Both the position numbers and the translations under genes were made by a program. Below, piece after piece: positions 1 to 6,513 of a DNA stretch of 26,964 bases; positions within the stretch are counted from its first letter, which is position 1; every line of letters starts with the position of its first letter. The notes beneath the pieces are model-generated. The model had not been told where the DNA came from. It searched no databases and saw only the letters and a list, made by a program, of their open reading frames with translations. The stretch is from the NCBI GenBank assembly GCA_050732635.1, contig JBOHRE010000043.1:1-26964 (forward strand), in the 5' to 3' direction. This DNA is from JBOHRE01 sp050732635 (lineage in GTDB: Bacteria > Gemmatimonadota > Gemmatimonadetes > Longimicrobiales > RSA9).

Positions 1-742
1 CTGCTGCCCGGTCGAGTGTGTTGGCGGCGTTCTCGGCGACCGCCTGCGCGGCAGCGTGCGCACGCACGCTGCGCAGTGCGGCGACGCGGAGTTGCCAGCC
101 GCGCTCCCGCGTGAGCGTGGCGCCGGCAGTCTGCAGGCGACGCGTGACCTCGGCCGTGTCGCCCGCGCTCGCAGCGGCTTCGGCGGCATACACTGCGATC
201 CAGTCGCCGAGCTGCGGCAGCAGGCGCGAGGCTGCGTCGAAGGTGTCGAGCGCCTCAGCCGTCTTGCCCTGCTTGCCCAGCGTGATCGCCCGGCGCAGCT
301 CTGCCATGCCTCGCTCGCGCTCGCCGGCATCGACCGCCACCGCCAGGAACCGGCGGTACGCTTCATCGCTCGCCGCCCACTGCCCCTGCTCGAAACGACT
401 GCGTCCCAGCAGCGACCAGCCCTCGCCGCCGGCGACGCGATCGAGCCAGCTCTCACCGCCCAACAAGCGCTCGACATGCGGCCAGGCGTGCCAGCCCGCC
501 TCCGCCTGAGCAGCGAGCAGCAGCGTCTCGGGAGCGGTATCCGGCACGACCGCCAGGTACTGGCGCAGGATCCGGCTGGCGCGCCAGTAGCGGCCTTGCT
601 GCATCGCTTCGAGCGCCTCGGGCGGCACCTCGGCGTGTTGCGGCGTGGCGGCCGCGGCAGGTCCTCGCTCGTGGCGCAGCAGTGCTGGCCCCACCGCGAC
701 GGCGATGAAGAGAAGGGCTAGCAGGACATATCTCGAGCGCAT
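1..742 (-). CDS. Exported helical-repeat protein, probable soluble lytic transglycosylase N-terminus (partial)
   Basis: The reading frame opens with ATG at 742 and stays open to the left edge (247 codons), so the C-terminal part is outside the window. The first residues MRSRYVLLALLFIAVAVGPA form a basic start plus a hydrophobic stretch, which is a signal peptide or anchor. The rest is rich in Ala, Leu, Arg and Glu, with repeated helix-turn-helix-like units (for example QGRYWRASRILRQYLAVVPD and GRSRFEQGQWAASDEAYRRF) that read like TPR repeats. This layout matches the N-terminal superhelical part of Slt70-like periplasmic murein transglycosylases, which cleave peptidoglycan glycan strands. The catalytic SLT domain would lie off the edge, so the enzyme assignment is an inference; a TPR-only lipoprotein or BamD-like protein is possible. 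It is separated from the upstream ExbB gene by a terminator, so it probably has its own promoter. Confidence 0.6.
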   Translation of the reverse strand, partial: MRSRYVLLALLFIAVAVGPALLRHERGPAAAATPQHAEVPPEALEAMQQGRYWRASRILRQYLAVVPDTAPETLLLAAQAEAGWHAWPHVERLLGGESWLDRVAGGEGWSLLGRSRFEQGQWAASDEAYRRFLAVAVDAGERERGMAELRRAITLGKQGKTAEALDTFDAASRLLPQLGDWIAVYAAEAAASAGDTAEVTRRLQTAGATLTRERGWQLRVAALRSVRAHAAAQAVAENAANTLDRAA

Positions 743-840
743 GCGAGACTCCAGGCTCGGGTTGCCAATAGTCCGACTCATCGCCAAATACCACCCGCCT
801 GCGAGCACTTTGTTGCAATCCATGCGCCGAGGCCCGCAAA

Positions 841-874
841 GGCCCAGGGCCACCCTCGCGGGTGGCCCTGGGCC
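841..874 (-). terminator. Strong hairpin terminator after the ExbB-like gene
   Basis: A perfect 15-bp inverted repeat (841-855 with 860-874) closes on a TCGC loop. In the minus direction it lies 24 nt past the stop codon of the ExbB-like gene and is followed by a short run read as TTTGCG. The stem is very strong and the U-run short, so termination is likely but could be incomplete. It isolates the ExbB-like gene from the partial gene at the left edge. Confidence 0.7.
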
Positions 875-898
875 AAGGCTCGCAGGACTGCGTCGGGA

Positions 899-1603
899 TC
901 AGGCCCGGACCGCGCCGCTTTCCATATCGTGCAGCGCGTCGACCATCTTCTGCGCGGACTCTTCCATATCCAGGACGAGGCGGTCGATCCGGGTGACGAA
1001 GTAGTTGTGCGCGATGTTGATCGGGATCGCGATCGTCAGACCGGTCGCGGTCGTGACAAGGGCGATCTTGATGCCGCGCGCCACGAGTATGGCGTCGACT
1101 TCGCCGGCCAGCTCGATCGCTTGGAAGGCAGCGATCATTCCAATCACCGTGCCGAGAAAGCCGAGCAACGGCGCGACATTGGCCAACGTGGCCAGCCAGA
1201 TCAAGCCTCGCTCGAGGTGAGCCATCTCGATCAGGCCGACGTTCTCGATCGCCTTCATCACGCGCTCAGTACCCTCGTGGCGCCGCTCGAGACCCGCCGA
1301 GATGATGCGACCCGCAGGTGTGTTCGACTGCTTGGCAACGACCAGTGCGCCCTCGATGTCGCGATTCGTCAGCCGCGCATCCACCTCGCGCAGCACCTTC
1401 TTCGTTCGGTTCGCCTTCACGCTCAGATCGAAGAGCTTCCACACGATGACGAGCAGGCCGACGAGAGCGCAGGCGCCGAGCGGCCACATCATCCAGCCGC
1501 CGTCGTCCCAGAGCTGGGCGAGCCGCTCGGTCCAGGTCATATCCGGAGCTTCGAGACCGGGCACCTGCAGTAACGCGAGAGTGAGGTTAGCGAGACCGCT
1601 CAA
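899..1603 (-). CDS. MotA/TolQ/ExbB-family proton channel subunit
   Basis: From TTG at 1603 the protein is 234 aa, a normal length for TolQ/ExbB. It is an inner-membrane protein that, in a complex with an ExbD/TolR partner, uses the proton gradient to energise TonB transport or the Tol-Pal envelope system. Visible are an N-terminal membrane segment (WMMWPLGACALVGLLVIVWK), a cytoplasmic helical region, and the two-helix MotA/TolQ/ExbB core with the family-typical stretch LLGFLGTVIGMIAAF followed by GIKIALVTTATGLTIAIPIN. The frame is open upstream to 1714, but that extension is Pro/Arg-rich and unlike the family. A perfect GGAGGT lies just before the TTG, so TTG is chosen. No exbD/tolR or tonB gene is beside it in the window. 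Whether it serves TonB or Tol-Pal cannot be told from here. Confidence 0.88.
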   Translation of the reverse strand: MSGLANLTLALLQVPGLEAPDMTWTERLAQLWDDGGWMMWPLGACALVGLLVIVWKLFDLSVKANRTKKVLREVDARLTNRDIEGALVVAKQSNTPAGRIISAGLERRHEGTERVMKAIENVGLIEMAHLERGLIWLATLANVAPLLGFLGTVIGMIAAFQAIELAGEVDAILVARGIKIALVTTATGLTIAIPINIAHNYFVTRIDRLVLDMEESAQKMVDALHDMESGAVRA

Positions 1604-1607
1604 CGTT

Positions 1608-1613
1608 ACCTCC
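1608..1613 (-). promoter_or_regulatory. Ribosome binding site deciding a TTG start
   Basis: Read on the minus strand, GGAGGT ends 4 nt before the TTG at 1603. No equally good site precedes the other in-frame start candidates of the ExbB-like gene (ATG of MTWTERL inside the ORF, or the upstream extension). This decides the start codon. Confidence 0.7.
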
Positions 1614-1662
1614 ACGGGTGGGCGGGCGCAGGGTAACGCGCGCCCGAGTTGTGTAAGATCCA

Positions 1663-1683
1663 CCGGTTCCCAAACTGAACCGG
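1663..1683. repeat. Short inverted repeat upstream of the ExbB-like gene
   Basis: A perfect 7-bp inverted repeat, CCGGTTC (1663-1669) and GAACCGG (1677-1683), is separated by 7 nt. It lies about 60 nt upstream of the ExbB-like start codon and could be an operator or an mRNA hairpin. I could not find a convincing -10/-35 pair around it. Confidence 0.35.
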
Positions 1684-1698
1684 GCAAGCTAGGAGCGG

Positions 1699-1769
1699 CT
1701 CCCCGACCCCGCAACCCCCTTTATCCCCGCGCCCGTCCCCCCTTCCCACCCACCCCTGTCCCCCCACCC
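1699..1769. repeat. C-tract arm bordering repeat copy 1
   Basis: About 70 nt consisting mostly of runs of C (on the minus strand, runs of three to six G). It is mirrored by a G-rich stretch at 1883-1925, so together with copy 1 the region can form an even larger stem, or G-quadruplexes on either strand. It holds no plausible gene. Confidence 0.6.
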
Positions 1770-1882
1770 GTTCATGGTTGATGGTTGATGGTTCATGGTT
1801 GATGGTGCGTTGCGGCCGCCGAAAGACGCCGGCACGTGATCGGCCTCAATCGACTACCAACCACCAACGATCAACCAGCAAC
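1770..1882 (+). repeat. Heptamer-armed stem-loop element, copy 1
   Basis: The left arm (1770-1806) is tandem heptamers TGGTTGA/TGGTTCA. The right arm (1852-1882) is the imperfect complement, built from CCAACCA-type units. Roughly the outer 25 nt pair with about four mismatches. The interior (1806-1851) holds a GC-rich core, GCGGCCGCCGAAAGACGCCG, and a 5-bp inner hairpin. Positions 1806-1868 match copy 2 (4163-4225, opposite strand) at about 56 of 63 positions. The right arm contains the oppF stop codon. The element lies just past the end of the opp operon and could act as a terminator or mRNA-stabilising hairpin. Confidence 0.85.
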
Positions 1883-3025
1883 GGGCGGGGGGCGGGGCGG
1901 GGGACGGGGTGGGGCGGCGGCGGCGGGCCGGACGTACGCCGGTTCCTTGATGCATGCGGCGAACTGGCCCGGCGCCTTCTCGGCCAGAGGCGGCACGATC
2001 CGGGCGCAGTCGGCGTCCTTCAACGGATGCGGGCAGCGAGGGTGGAACGGGCAGCCGGGCGGCGGGTCGGCCGGACTCGGGACGTCGCCCGGCAGCACGA
2101 TGCGTTCGCGCGCCGCGCCGGGTCTGGGCACGGGCACGGCCGAGAGCAGCGCCCGGGTGTAGGGGTGTCGCGGCTGGCGGTAGAGGTCGTCTGCCCTGGC
2201 CAGCTCGACGATGCGGCCCAGATACATGACGGCAATGCGGTCGCTCACGTGCTCGATCACGCTGAGGTCGTGCGCAATGAAGAGATACGCAATGCCGAGC
2301 CGGCGCTGCAGCTCCTCGAGCAGGTTGAGTACCTGCGCCTGGACGGAGACATCGAGTGCCGATACCGGCTCATCGCACACGATGAGGTCGGGCTCGACGG
2401 CGAGCGCCCGGGCGATGCCGATGCGCTGCCGCTGGCCGCCACTGAACTCGTGGGGGTAGCGGTCGGCATGTGCGCGGTCCAGGCCGACGGTCTCGAGGAG
2501 CTCGTGCACCCGCGCGGCTGGATCCTCACGTGCCAGCCCATGCACATCGAGCACCTCGCGCAAGGTGTCGCCGACCGTGAGGCGCGGGTTCAGCGAGCCG
2601 AACGGGTCCTGAAACACGATCTGCGCCCGGCGTCGCAGCCGGCGCAGCGACCGCTCCTCGAGTGCGAAGATCTCAGCGCCCTCGAACCACGCGTCGCCGG
2701 CAGTTGGTTCGATCAGGCGCAGCAGCGTCCGGCCGGTGGTCGTTTTGCCCGAGCCGGACTCACCGACGAGCCCGAGCGTCTCGCCGCGGCGAATCCAGAA
2801 GCTCACGCCATCCACCGCGCGCACGTTGCCGACCGTCCGTCGCAGCAGCCCGCCCGTGATCGGGAAGTACTTCTTCAGTCCGCGCACGACGAGCAGCGCA
2901 TCGTCGGGCGGCTCGAGCTGGTCGGGTGTCAGGCCGCGCGTATCGCTGTCACCCTTCGCCGGAGGCAGCTCCGCGGCCTCGCGGTGCAGCTCGCGCTCCG
3001 CCCTGCTCGCAGCGACGTCGCTCAC
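1871..3025 (-). CDS. oppF: Peptide ABC importer ATP-binding protein OppF/DppF type
   Basis: This 384-aa cytoplasmic ATPase pairs with OppD to drive peptide import. It has Walker A GESGSGKT (88-95), Q-loop in VFQDP, signature FSGGQRQR (194-201), Walker B LIVCDEP (214-220) and switch His 252. The C-terminal oligopeptide-type extension carries a cysteine cluster (C325, C331, C340, C358) typical of the family and possibly binding an Fe-S cluster. It starts at ATG 3025 and overlaps the oppD stop by 4 nt (ATGA), so the two are translationally coupled. It is longer than usual: about 40 extra N-terminal residues and a Pro-rich tail ending PPRPPPRPPPVAG. The last residues and the stop codon come from repeat copy 1 and its G-tract, so the tail was probably acquired by insertion of the element. 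Opp versus Dpp cannot be told apart by sequence alone. Confidence 0.93.
   Translation of the reverse strand: MSDVAASRAERELHREAAELPPAKGDSDTRGLTPDQLEPPDDALLVVRGLKKYFPITGGLLRRTVGNVRAVDGVSFWIRRGETLGLVGESGSGKTTTGRTLLRLIEPTAGDAWFEGAEIFALEERSLRRLRRRAQIVFQDPFGSLNPRLTVGDTLREVLDVHGLAREDPAARVHELLETVGLDRAHADRYPHEFSGGQRQRIGIARALAVEPDLIVCDEPVSALDVSVQAQVLNLLEELQRRLGIAYLFIAHDLSVIEHVSDRIAVMYLGRIVELARADDLYRQPRHPYTRALLSAVPVPRPGAARERIVLPGDVPSPADPPPGCPFHPRCPHPLKDADCARIVPPLAEKAPGQFAACIKEPAYVRPAAAAPPRPPPRPPPVAG
1883..1925. repeat. G-tract arm bordering repeat copy 1, inside the oppF 3' end
   Basis: The plus strand has at least five runs of four or more G separated by one to three bases, which is a textbook G-quadruplex motif. 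On the coding (minus) strand it reads as C-runs encoding a Pro/Arg tail of OppF. It mirrors the C-tract at 1699-1769. Confidence 0.6.
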
Positions 3026-4137
3026 CTGACCTGCCTCCCCGACCCCGCCTCACCGGCCGCGTCGTCCGCGGCGCGGTGCCAGGCCTCCGCCGGCGCGGTC
3101 ACGGCACCGAGCAGCGCAGCGTAGCCACGGCCGCGTCGGCGCTCGGGCTCCTCCTCCAGCCAGCAGCGCGAGCCGCGACCCGGCTCGATCGGGATCAGCG
3201 GCGGCTCCTCGCGCGCGCACCGGTCCCAGCCATAGGGGCAGCGGTCGTGGAAGCGGCAGCCGTCCGGCCAATGCAGCGGGCTCGGCACGGTGCCCGGGAT
3301 CACCGCCAGCTTCTCCGACTTCTGGCCCAGCTTCGGCACAGCCCGCAGCAGCCCCTCGGTATAGGGGTGGCGCGGCTCGCGGAAAATATCTCCGACAACA
3401 CCCTGCTCGACCACGCGACCCGCGTACATCACGACCACGCGGTCGCATACTTCGGCGACCACACCGAGATCATGCGTGATCAGAATCATGGCCATGCCGA
3501 GCCTGCCGCGCAGCTCGGCGAGCAGCTCCAGGATCTGCGCCTGAATCGTGACATCGAGTGCGGTCGTCGGCTCATCGGCGATCAACAGGTCGGGCTCGCA
3601 GGCCAGCGCCATCGCAATCATCACGCGCTGCCGCATGCCACCCGAGAGCTGGTGCGGATACTCGTCCGCACGCGTCTCCGGATCCGCAATGCCGACCAGC
3701 CGCAGCAGCTCGACCGCACGTCGGCGGGCAGCGCCGCGCGAGAGTCCGCGATGCAGGCGCAGCGGCTCGACGATCTGATCCCCCACGGGATAGACCGGAT
3801 TCAGCGACGTCATCGGCTCCTGAAAGATCATGGCGATGTCGTTGCCGCGGATCCCACGCATAACCTTCTCATCGAGTGACAACAGGTCGCGATCGAGGAA
3901 GCGGATCGTACTGCCGTCCATGATCTCGCCCGGCGGCTGCGGCACGAGCCGCATGATTGACAGTGACGTCACCGACTTGCCGCTACCACTCTCACCGACA
4001 ATGCCCACCACCTCACCCCGCCGTACCTCGAAGCTCAGACCATCGACGGCACGCGCCGTCCCCGCATCCGTATGGAAGTACGTGCGCAAGTCCGTGACCT
4101 GCAGCAGCGGTGCGTCCGCGGATGTGTCAGTGTTCAT
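3022..4137 (-). CDS. oppD: Peptide ABC importer ATP-binding protein OppD/DppD type
   Basis: A 371-aa ATPase partner of OppF. It has Walker A GESGSGKS (48-55), Q-loop in IFQEP (105-108 region), signature LSGGM (164-168), Walker B LLIADEP (184-190) and switch His 222. The family's C-terminal region has Cys 294, 300, 307 and 325. ATG at 4137 is preceded by a GAGG-containing sequence lying directly beside the end of repeat copy 2. The final 40 residues (from RRRGRGYAALLG) are Ala/Arg-rich and look non-conserved. In gene order it follows oppC, but repeat copy 2 fills the 138-nt gap between them, the only real gap within the operon. oppD and oppF are therefore physically bracketed by two inverted repeat copies. 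The substrate is expected to be di- or oligopeptides. Confidence 0.93.
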   Translation of the reverse strand: MNTDTSADAPLLQVTDLRTYFHTDAGTARAVDGLSFEVRRGEVVGIVGESGSGKSVTSLSIMRLVPQPPGEIMDGSTIRFLDRDLLSLDEKVMRGIRGNDIAMIFQEPMTSLNPVYPVGDQIVEPLRLHRGLSRGAARRRAVELLRLVGIADPETRADEYPHQLSGGMRQRVMIAMALACEPDLLIADEPTTALDVTIQAQILELLAELRGRLGMAMILITHDLGVVAEVCDRVVVMYAGRVVEQGVVGDIFREPRHPYTEGLLRAVPKLGQKSEKLAVIPGTVPSPLHWPDGCRFHDRCPYGWDRCAREEPPLIPIEPGRGSRCWLEEEPERRRGRGYAALLGAVTAPAEAWHRAADDAAGEAGSGRQVR

Positions 4138-4148
4138 GCCTCAACCCC

Positions 4149-4268
4149 GTTCATGGTTGTTGGTTGGTGGTTGGTAGTCGATCGAAGCCGATCATGCGCC
4201 GGCGTCTTTCGGCGGCCGCGCTGCACGACCAACCACCAACTACCAACCACCGACCATCGACCAGCAAC
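4149..4268 (-). repeat. Heptamer-armed stem-loop element, copy 2 (inverted relative to copy 1)
   Basis: The left arm (4149-4177) reads GTTCATGG then TGGTTGG-type units; the right arm (4227-4268) is built of CCAACCA/CCAACTA units and is complementary. The core (4178-4226) is the reverse complement of the copy 1 core, including CGGCGTCTTTCGGCGGCCGC. An inner hairpin pairs 4180-4184 with 4189-4193. Unlike copies 1 and 3 it has no C-tract/G-tract borders. It sits between the oppC stop and the oppD start, inside the operon, where a strong hairpin could terminate, stabilise or process the mRNA. Confidence 0.85.
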
Positions 4269-4275
4269 CGCCGTC

Positions 4276-5526
4276 TCATTGCCGCAACCGCGGATCCAGG
4301 GCGTCGCGCAGTGCGTCGCCGACCAGGTTGAATGCCACGACGGTCACCACGATCGCGAGTCCCGGAAACGTCGCGACCCACCATGCGCCGAGCAGGTTCT
4401 GCCGGCCATCGGCAACCATGCTGCCCCAGGATGGCGTCGGCGGCTGCACGCCCATGCCGAGGAACGACAGGCCCGCCTCGAGCACGATCGTGTTGCCGAT
4501 GCCGAGCGTCGCAGTAACGATGACCGGCGCCAGCACGTTTGGGATCAGGTGTCGTGCGATGATGCGACCCCGACCGAACCCCAGGGCGCGCGCGGCCTGG
4601 ATGAACTCGCGTTCTCGTAGACTGAGCACTTCGCCTCGCACGATACGCGTGGTGCCGGGCCACTGCGTCAGGCCCAGAACCAGGATGATCAGGGTCAGCG
4701 ACGGCGAGAACACTGCGATGATCATGATGAGGAGCACGAGCCGCGGGAACGCGAGCACCGTATCGGTGAAGCGCATCAGCAGCGCATCCGTCTTGCCGCC
4801 CAGGTAGCCGGCCACGGCGCCGATGACGACGCCGAGCGTAATGCTGATGGCGACGGCGATGAAACCGATCGCCAATGAGATCCTTGCGCCGTAGAGGATG
4901 CGCGTGAGCACGTCGCGGCCGAACCGGTCCGTGCCGAACCAGTGCTCGAGTGACGGGCCGAGGTAGCCCGTACGCACGATGTCCTGCTGCGCGATGGGGT
5001 CGTAGGGCGCGAGAAACGGGGCCAGTAGGGCGATCACATAGAGCAGCCCGATAGTGGCGAGCCCGATCAGCGCGATGCCGTTGCGCCCGAGCTGGCGCCG
5101 CGCGATCGCCCACTGTGAGTCGCCGCCCGCCGCATCCGGGCCGGCCTCACGCCGCACGCCCCGGAACGCGAGCAGCCAGACGGCGACCAAGGTGCTGACG
5201 AGCGCGACGAGCGCGACCCAATCGTCGAGTGAGCCGCGCTCGCGGATGGCGACGATCTCGGGCCAGCCGAGGAACAGACCGCCAAGCAGCGCGCCCCAGG
5301 CGAGCACGAAGATCGCGCCGGCACGCCAATCACCGGCGAGAATCTGGCCCGCGCCGGGCAATACCGCCGAGGCGACCAGCGCGGTGGAACCGCCCCGCGT
5401 CACGGCGGTCGGCGCCGGCTCTGGCCCCACTTCGCCGGGCGGTGGTGTGGCTATGTCAGCGTGCAACCCCGATTCCGGGTCCGGTCCAGCCTCACGCGGG
5501 GTGCGGGTCTCCTGGTCCGCGGCCAT
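4276..5526 (-). CDS. oppC: Peptide ABC importer permease OppC/DppC type with extra N-terminal membrane domain
   Basis: A 416-aa inner-membrane permease; OppC/DppC are normally about 300 aa. Residues from about 138 onward are a complete OppC: first membrane helix near 150-172, conserved WFGTDRFGRDVLTRILYGAR (196-215), transport domain from about 215, EAA loop EFIQAARALGFGRGRIIARH (307-326), and C-terminus ending DALRDALDPRLRQ. The extra first ~137 residues have a Pro/Glu-rich start, then two to three hydrophobic stretches (ALVASAVLPGAGQILAGDW, AIFVLAWGALLGGLFLGWPE, WVALVALVSTLVAVWLLAFR). The PGAGQ...G motif resembles small TM2/DUF5683-like membrane domains; this similarity is my inference. It begins at ATG 5526, 3 nt after the oppB stop. 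Confidence 0.9.
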   Translation of the reverse strand: MAADQETRTPREAGPDPESGLHADIATPPPGEVGPEPAPTAVTRGGSTALVASAVLPGAGQILAGDWRAGAIFVLAWGALLGGLFLGWPEIVAIRERGSLDDWVALVALVSTLVAVWLLAFRGVRREAGPDAAGGDSQWAIARRQLGRNGIALIGLATIGLLYVIALLAPFLAPYDPIAQQDIVRTGYLGPSLEHWFGTDRFGRDVLTRILYGARISLAIGFIAVAISITLGVVIGAVAGYLGGKTDALLMRFTDTVLAFPRLVLLIMIIAVFSPSLTLIILVLGLTQWPGTTRIVRGEVLSLREREFIQAARALGFGRGRIIARHLIPNVLAPVIVTATLGIGNTIVLEAGLSFLGMGVQPPTPSWGSMVADGRQNLLGAWWVATFPGLAIVVTVVAFNLVGDALRDALDPRLRQ

Positions 5527-5529
5527 CGC

Positions 5530-6513
5530 TCAGTCGTAGCGGATGCGCGGGTCAGCGATCGCGTACAGCAAGTCCGCCACCAGGTTGCCGGCTACCACCA
5601 TCGCCGCGAAGAAAAACGATGTCGCCATGACGACGGGGTAATCGCGCTGGAAGATCGCATCGACGATGACCCGGCCCATCCCGGGAATCGAAAAGATGGT
5701 CTCGACGAAGACCGTGCCGCTGAACAGGAACGGCAGGTACAGGCCGAGCAAGGAGATGACGGGCAGCAGCGAGTTGCGCAGCGCGTGCTTCCAGATCACA
5801 GCGCGCTCCGGCAAGCCCTTGGCCCGCGCGGTGCGGATGTAATCCTGACGGATGACCTCGAGCATCTGGCCGCGCGTGTAGCGGGCGACGCCCGCGGCCA
5901 GCACCAGCGTCAGTGTGATCACTGGCAGGATCATGTGGTCGAGGCGGTCCTGGATCTTGCCGAGCGCGGAAAGCGAATCGTAATCGACACTGGTAAGCCC
6001 CGTCGGCGGCAGCACGACGGGCCAGCCCCACTGATACGCCTTCAACGAGAACACCAGCATCAGCATGAGCCCGAGCCAGAATGACGGCATCGAGTAGAAG
6101 AACAGCGAAACGACGCTGATGATGCGGTCGCCCCAGCTGTGCTGGCGCACGCCCTGCCAGACTCCGGCCGCGATGCCGAACAGAAAGGTCAGCAGGAGCG
6201 CGCCGCCGGCCAGCATGAGAGTAGGTGGCAGAGCGTCGAGCAGCACGCCGAGCACCGGCCGGCTCTGCGCGAAGGAGTAGCCGAAGTTGCCGGTGAAGAA
6301 GGCGCCCAGCCACTTCAGGTAGCGTATGTGGACCGGCTGATCGAGGCCCAGATTCTCGCGCAGCTGAGCCAGTACGTCGGGCGGGATGTTCGGGTTGAAG
6401 TACATCGCCGTCGGATCGCCCGGCGCGAGATTCAGCACGAAGAAGATGATGGTCGCGATGCCGAGGAGCAGCGGGACGGCGCCGATCAGCCTACGAAGAA
6501 TGAACGCACTCAC
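5530..6513 (-). CDS. oppB: Peptide ABC importer permease OppB/DppB type
   Basis: A 327-aa inner-membrane permease that forms the channel with OppC. It has the N-terminal FILRRLIGAVPLLLGIATI helix, the family motif LAPGDPTAMY, an N-terminal domain ending with RYLKWLGAFFTGNFGYSF, then the transport domain with EAA loop DYIRTARAKGLPERAVIWKH and the C-terminal LVADLLYAIADPRIRYD. The GTG at 6513 overlaps the oppA stop by 4 nt (GTGA), which fits translational coupling. A longer version from TTG 6537 would only add VGGGRPA from inside oppA and is less likely. It lies between oppA and oppC with a 3-nt gap to oppC. Confidence 0.93.
   Translation of the reverse strand: MSAFILRRLIGAVPLLLGIATIIFFVLNLAPGDPTAMYFNPNIPPDVLAQLRENLGLDQPVHIRYLKWLGAFFTGNFGYSFAQSRPVLGVLLDALPPTLMLAGGALLLTFLFGIAAGVWQGVRQHSWGDRIISVVSLFFYSMPSFWLGLMLMLVFSLKAYQWGWPVVLPPTGLTSVDYDSLSALGKIQDRLDHMILPVITLTLVLAAGVARYTRGQMLEVIRQDYIRTARAKGLPERAVIWKHALRNSLLPVISLLGLYLPFLFSGTVFVETIFSIPGMGRVIVDAIFQRDYPVVMATSFFFAAMVVAGNLVADLLYAIADPRIRYD

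Noticed and set aside
743..840. Small gene between the left-edge gene and the terminator
   Set aside because: Only short shadow frames occur here; it is more likely the promoter/leader of the left-edge gene, though no clear promoter was seen.
1778..3124. Plus-strand 448-aa open frame opposite oppF
   Set aside because: It mirrors the oppF codons, is Arg/Ala/Gly-rich without domains, and begins within a repeat arm. The minus frame contains all ABC ATPase motifs.
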